From Fistularia commersonii (Eukaryota; Chordata; Actinopteri; Syngnathiformes; Fistulariidae): DNA of 64,000 nucleotides. Each line of letters opens with the position of its first letter. The first letter of the stretch is position 1. Below, in pieces: positions 60,430 to 64,000 of the stretch. A program made the position numbers and the translations under genes. The DNA lies in contig JBBMNZ010000028.1 of NCBI GenBank assembly GCA_037954325.1, positions 8,642,501 through 8,706,500 on the forward strand, in the 5' to 3' direction. Under the pieces are notes generated by a model that had not been told where the DNA came from, searched no databases, and worked only from the letters and a program-made list of their open reading frames with translations.

Positions 60430-60707
60430 AATTATTCTGTCGTACAGATTAGCAGTGCGCTTCAGTTCCAATACTCCCAGCAATAAAATTTTCAGTGCAC
60501 CTCCAAGCCTGTGAGTCAGGTGTACCGGTCAGAGTTCGTGGCTTGAAAATGTCGGACAAATCCTTTTCCTGGTTGTGACAGGTTCGCTAGTTTAGGAGTT
60601 GCCCGACCTTTCTTTATTATGTCCAGCTTTTCTTCAAGACTCCATCTAGAAAATGGCCTTAACAATATATTAGTAACTAAATCCGTTTCTTCTCCTCCTG
60701 TAGCCAT
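60430..60707 (-). pseudogene. hAT transposase N-terminal remnant (TTF/ZMYM-type)
   Basis: From ATG 60707 the minus strand reads MATGGEETDLVTNILLRPFS, RWSLEEKLDIIKKGRATPKL and ANLSQPGKGFVRHFQATNSD, then RYT and a stop. Beyond the stop, KFYCWEYW continues the TTF-type zinc-finger segment found before the catalytic domain of ZMYM1-like hAT transposases, with further stops. The RNase-H-like catalytic core and hAT dimerisation domain are absent, so the element depended on, or has lost, an active source. Confidence 0.75.
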
Positions 60708-61217
60708 TGTAAGTTGACAAATACCGATATTAAACAAGCACAACTATATTTCTGTTGGCAGCTCACTCGTAAGCTTCTCCTCGCTAATACACTTGTCCAC
60801 TCTCTGACTATGCAATCAGAAGGTGTGAATATGCTGACGTTGCTGTAGCCTGCTAGAAGGCTCTGATGTCACCAACTCAAAATCTGATTGGTTGAAGCAA
60901 CAGCGTCATCAACATTTATTTTTTGAGTAAAGGGCTTGCAAAACTGATTGTGCAAGCCCCTCCCCCCAGGCAGATTTCTTTGACTTTGACCCTACCTGTG
61001 AACAGATGATGGCTGAAATGTGATTGGTTAAATGCTTTAATATGAAAATGCATGTCTGGAAGCGGCACAGCCAGGAGAAAAGCTATGAAAGGAAATGAAC
61101 AGACCATTTTGAATAATTTAATAAGTATCCATGGACAAAATATAAGTAATGTTTGTGATTCAGATATTTTTTTAGGCCAGCAGAGAAGGCCTTGCAGGCC
61201 CCGACGGCCCACGACTG

Positions 61218-61225
61218 TAGTCTAC
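61218..61225. repeat. hAT target-site duplication, right
   Basis: TAGTCTAC, identical to 59616-59623. Confidence 0.9.
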
Positions 61226-61752
61226 AGACCAGAGCAATCAAAAAGGGGGAGAAGAGGGCATGAAACATGCACAAGCAGGTTGGAACAGGTGGAGAAAAGT
61301 GTCAGAGGTATCTGAATGAAAGGAAAGGTGAGACCAGTGATGCTGTATGGTTTAGAAACAGTGGCATTGAGTAAAAGACAGGACGCAGAGCTGGAGGCTC
61401 TGAAAATCTTGAGGTTCTCTTTGGGAGAGAAAAGGATGGATAGGATCAGGAATGAGTCCATCTGAGGGACAGCACATGTTAGATGTTTTGGCTTTGAGAG
61501 GCCAGACTGTGATGGTTTGTCATGTACAGAGGAGGGATAGTGAATATACTATATTGTTTGTAGGATGCTGAGGTTGGAACTGCCTGGCGGGAGGTCTGGA
61601 GGAAGACCAGAGAGAAGATTCATGGAAGGAGTGAACGAGGACATGAAGTTAGTTTTCTTGAGAGAATAGGATACAGATAATAGGGTTAGATGGAGGAGGG
61701 TGATTCATTCTGGCAACCTCTGAAGGGAGCAGCCAGGAGAGGAAGGAGTAAG
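61226..61752 (+). mobile_element. RTE-clade LINE, 3' part
   Basis: Continues the LINE after the hAT insertion. GMKHAQAGWNRWRKVSE-like text at 61255-61310 is followed by VRPVMLYGLETVALS, DRIRNESI, LRLELPGGRSGGRPERRFME and a WRRVIHSGNL-like terminus in several frames. These are the post-catalytic thumb and C-terminal motifs of RTE polymerases. It ends in AGGAAGGAGTAAG near 61752, where the minisatellite resumes. Frameshifts and stops throughout. Confidence 0.85.
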
Positions 61753-61754
61753 CA

Positions 61755-62262
61755 CTAAACTTTAAAAGTTTTGTTTTCAGGTTAAGAGGTTTTGCTGAGA
61801 TGTAAGTGGTTTAACTGTTATTTAAGGGGTTTTGGCTATAAGTTTAAGAGATATTGTTATAATCTAAGAGGTTTTCTTATCAATGAAATGGTTGAAGCTC
61901 TAAGTTAAGGAGGTTAATTTATCAGTTAAACTGTAATTTCCAGCATTTTTGGAAAAGAGGTTTAGCTGGAGTTAAGACATTTTTGTGCTCAATTCAGACG
62001 TTTAGCTTTCAATTCAAGAGATATTAGTTGTAGGAAAAGAGACGTTATTGTTATTTAAGAAGTTTTAAGTCTACATTTCAGGAAGTTTTGCTGTAAAAGA
62101 GAATTATACACTAATTTAAGAGGTTTTAGCACTATGTTTAACAGGTATCGCTGCAATATGAGAGGTTTTTTCTATTGGAAAAGGGGTTTTAGCTCTATAT
62201 TAGAGAGTATTTTCTCTCAGTTTACAAGGTTTTGCTCAGAGCTTAAGCGGTTTAACTACCAG
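61755..62262. repeat. Degenerate minisatellite, right part
   Basis: About 500 bases built from variants of TTAAGAGGTTTTAGCT, TTTAAGNGGTTTTGCT and similar, at roughly 25-45 base spacing. Matches the motif at 57326-57515 on the other side of the LINE. Confidence 0.7.
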
Positions 62263-62271
62263 ACAGAAAAA

Positions 62272-62304
62272 GCGCACACACACACACACACACACAAACA
62301 CACA
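62272..62304. repeat. (CA)n microsatellite
   Basis: About 15 CA units with one AAA interruption. Confidence 0.93.
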
Positions 62305-63225
62305 CCAAATTAAAGCTCAAAGTCTGTACTTCAAACACATCATTTGGAATCAGCCTGGCGGCACGGCTCCCCTGTAAGAATGGAGTTCATGATGCAACTG
62401 GTGCTTCCCGACAGACTTCCCTCTTGCTGGAAAATGGCTCCCCCCTTTTCTGTTTACATACTGAGAGAAGGAGGTAATTTCCACTGTCAAGAAACACAAT
62501 CATTTCAACCCTCTCCTTTTTTGTTTTTATGTCCTAAAAAAGAACGTCACTTGAGTGTGTCACTCCAGACGGTCGCTAATATCCTTTCACTCATGCTACA
62601 GCTGACACAGCTCGCGGCAAAGGTGACACATCGATGGCGATTTCCAAGCGTAATCTGTGATCTTCGGCGCAGCAAGTCAGCTGGGGGCGCTGTCGATGCA
62701 GACATTTGGCTTTAGCTGTTTAGCTAACTGGTATAACCTCAATGTGTAAGTGTAGCTAATTCATGATACCGAAAATTCATGTCGACCATAAAGTGACTTA
62801 TTATTGACTGTTCTTCTTTATATCGGCCATTAGAAATGACTTTTCTTCATGTCCTTCGAAGATGTTCCATCCAAACCAAAATATCTATATACAAAGGTAT
62901 ACATGGAGGAATAGATTTAATCCTTAACCTTCAACCAAAATGTTTGTACACCCAAACTACTTGTAATAACAATAACTTTTTCTGTAAGAAATAGGGAAAA
63001 TGAATGAATGTGTTCCTGACTCTCCAAATAAAAGCTTCATTTGCTGTTTTAAATTCAGTGTAGAGCCCGGAAACTTCTTTCCAATGCTGATGAATCTGCT
63101 CTGTATCCAAAACGTCAGCCCCCTTCATCGCCTCTTTGTTCTGGAAAAGAGTCACGATCTCACCATTGCTTGTTATCAAGCCAAATCCAAAGACCAAACA
63201 ATTCACTCACACTTTGTTACAACCT
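62305..63225. other. Non-coding stretch
   Basis: No gene recognised. A partial CTCF-like match (TCAGCTGGGGGCGCT, 13 of 15) lies at about 62676-62690. Confidence 0.4.
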
Positions 63226-63333
63226 GGCCATCGTCTGCCACTTATCCTGCACTCAGGGTCACGGGGGATGTTGGAGCCTATCCCAGCTGTGACTGGGTGA
63301 GAGGCGGTGTACACCCTGGACTGGTCACCAGTC
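63226..63333 (-). mobile_element. SINE 3' fragment
   Basis: ATCGTCTGCCACTTATCCTG, CACTCAGGGTCACGGGGGAT, GTTGGAGCCTATCCCAGCTG and GAGAGGCGGTGTACACCCTG follow the SINE 3' half closely, in minus orientation. The GGAT tail is lost. Confidence 0.8.
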
Positions 63334-63423
63334 TTTTTTGGAAATTAAAAATGCAAAAACCTATGAAATGCAAGACAAAATGCTGAAAACAAATGAGTTC
63401 AGCTGGGCAGCACCACAATGGAT

Positions 63424-63539
63424 GCTGCAGTATCTCGGCTAGCGGTTAGTAGACTGTTAGCGGCGAATTTGTTTGCTAACCGCTGCAGTATCTCAGCTAG
63501 CGGTTAGCAGACTGTTAGCGGTGAATTTGTTTGCTAATC
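63424..63539. repeat. 58-bp tandem duplication
   Basis: 63424-63481 and 63482-63539 are adjacent copies beginning GCTGCAGTATCTC and ending GAATTTGTTTGCTAA. They differ at about four positions, all transitions, so the duplication is fairly recent. Confidence 0.9.
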
Positions 63540-64000
63540 AACATTTTGCTCATGAACTAAGGCAATTTCTGTTCAGAAATTTTGTTTGAAAACCAATTTG
63601 TTCAGGAAGTAGTCAGTTTGCAAACTGAGATATCTGTGATGTCACATTTGCACGCCCATGTGTGTGTGTGTGTGTGTCTCTGTATGTGTGTGTGTATCAA
63701 ACATGGGTTTATTGCGATGGTTAAATAAAAACAACAATAATCATAATGAAAACAAACTGACTCCCAAACAGAGATGTTTTGGGTAAGTAATTCTGCACCG
63801 CTGAAGAAAAGCCGGGCCCAGCTGGACAGGATCATTTTAATAATCCATTTTAAATAATGATCTCGACAAAGTATCAGCAGTATTTGAATAAAAATCCTCA
63901 GAATAAAAATCAGATTGAAATTGAATCAGATGTCATAAGCGGTCCTAATTTAATATGTTTTTTTTTAAATGCAGAATTTGTTTCACACCCAGATTGAACA
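63540..64000. other. Non-coding stretch
   Basis: Contains an interrupted GT microsatellite at 63656-63698. No gene seen. Confidence 0.45.

Larger units (their letters stand above)
59624..61217 (-). mobile_element. hAT transposon inserted in the RTE LINE
   Basis: Bounded by the perfect 8-bp duplication TAGTCTAC. The left end starts CACTGGCGGTCTGTG. The right end, read on the minus strand, starts CAGTCGTGGGCCGTC. The two terminal repeats agree at 9 of the first 15 positions, in the usual imperfect hAT style. A transposase N-terminus lies on the minus strand inside the right end, and the rest of the gene is missing. At about 1.6 kb it is an internally deleted element carrying an LTR-like segment. 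It disrupts the LINE between about 59615 and 61226. Confidence 0.88.

Noticed and set aside
1..64000. CRISPR arrays, operons, tRNA or rRNA genes
   Set aside because: None found. The only tRNA-like promoter boxes are inside the SINE family.

Overview
This window is vertebrate nuclear DNA, almost certainly from a ray-finned (teleost) fish. The evidence is the repeat content: a tRNA-derived teleost SINE with a (GGAT)n tail, a decayed RTE-clade LINE, pogo/Tigger and hAT transposons, a palindromic TA-flanked MITE, LINE 3' ends and about twenty CA/GT and ATCT microsatellites. There is only one recognisable host coding exon in 64 kb. There are no operons, bacterial genes or CRISPR arrays. Most open frames are chance frames in repeats or GC-rich patches, and many begin at non-ATG codons.

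The host exon lies on the minus strand at about 22.87-23.48 kb. It encodes the N-terminal part of acid-sensing ion channel 2, isoform-b type (asic2): a cytosolic tail with the His-Gly gating motif, the first membrane helix and the start of the extracellular domain. It ends in phase 0 at a canonical GTAAGT donor (22861-22866), exactly where the isoform-specific exon meets the shared exons in mammalian ASIC2. No later exon is seen, so 1-22.86 kb is best read as the first part of a very long intron. The CpG-rich, low-complexity stretch at about 23.5-25.2 kb is the probable promoter and 5' region. DNA above 25 kb is either upstream flank or, if an isoform-a first exon lies further out, intron of the longer transcript.

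Layout. 0-15 kb: non-coding, with a direct repeat pair (0.64 and 2.1 kb), a CTCF-like site (3.83 kb), a large ATCT satellite (5.1 kb) and a MITE (6.9-7.2 kb). 15.5-16.6 kb: a full-length SINE with a 10-bp target duplication, then a diverged tandem region. 18.6-19.1 kb: a Tigger 5' end with a helix-turn-helix remnant. 21-26 kb: asic2 exon and CpG island, flanked by two CTCF-like motifs in convergent orientation. 26-36 kb: gene-free. 36.7-40.7 kb: Tigger and LINE debris. 41-57 kb: non-coding, with SINE pieces, a ZNF143/THAP11-like site, a duplicated 90-bp block and two weak exon candidates. 57.3-62.3 kb: a nested transposon stack. 62.3-64 kb: non-coding, with a 58-bp tandem duplication.

The clearest structural story is the stack at 57-62 kb. 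A degenerate minisatellite was split by an RTE LINE. The LINE was split by a hAT element with a perfect 8-bp target duplication (TAGTCTAC), and the hAT carries an LTR-like segment. I found no convincing new biological system. The best leads are this insertion chronology, the isolated asic2 first exon with its ambiguous start, and the CTCF-like pair around it.
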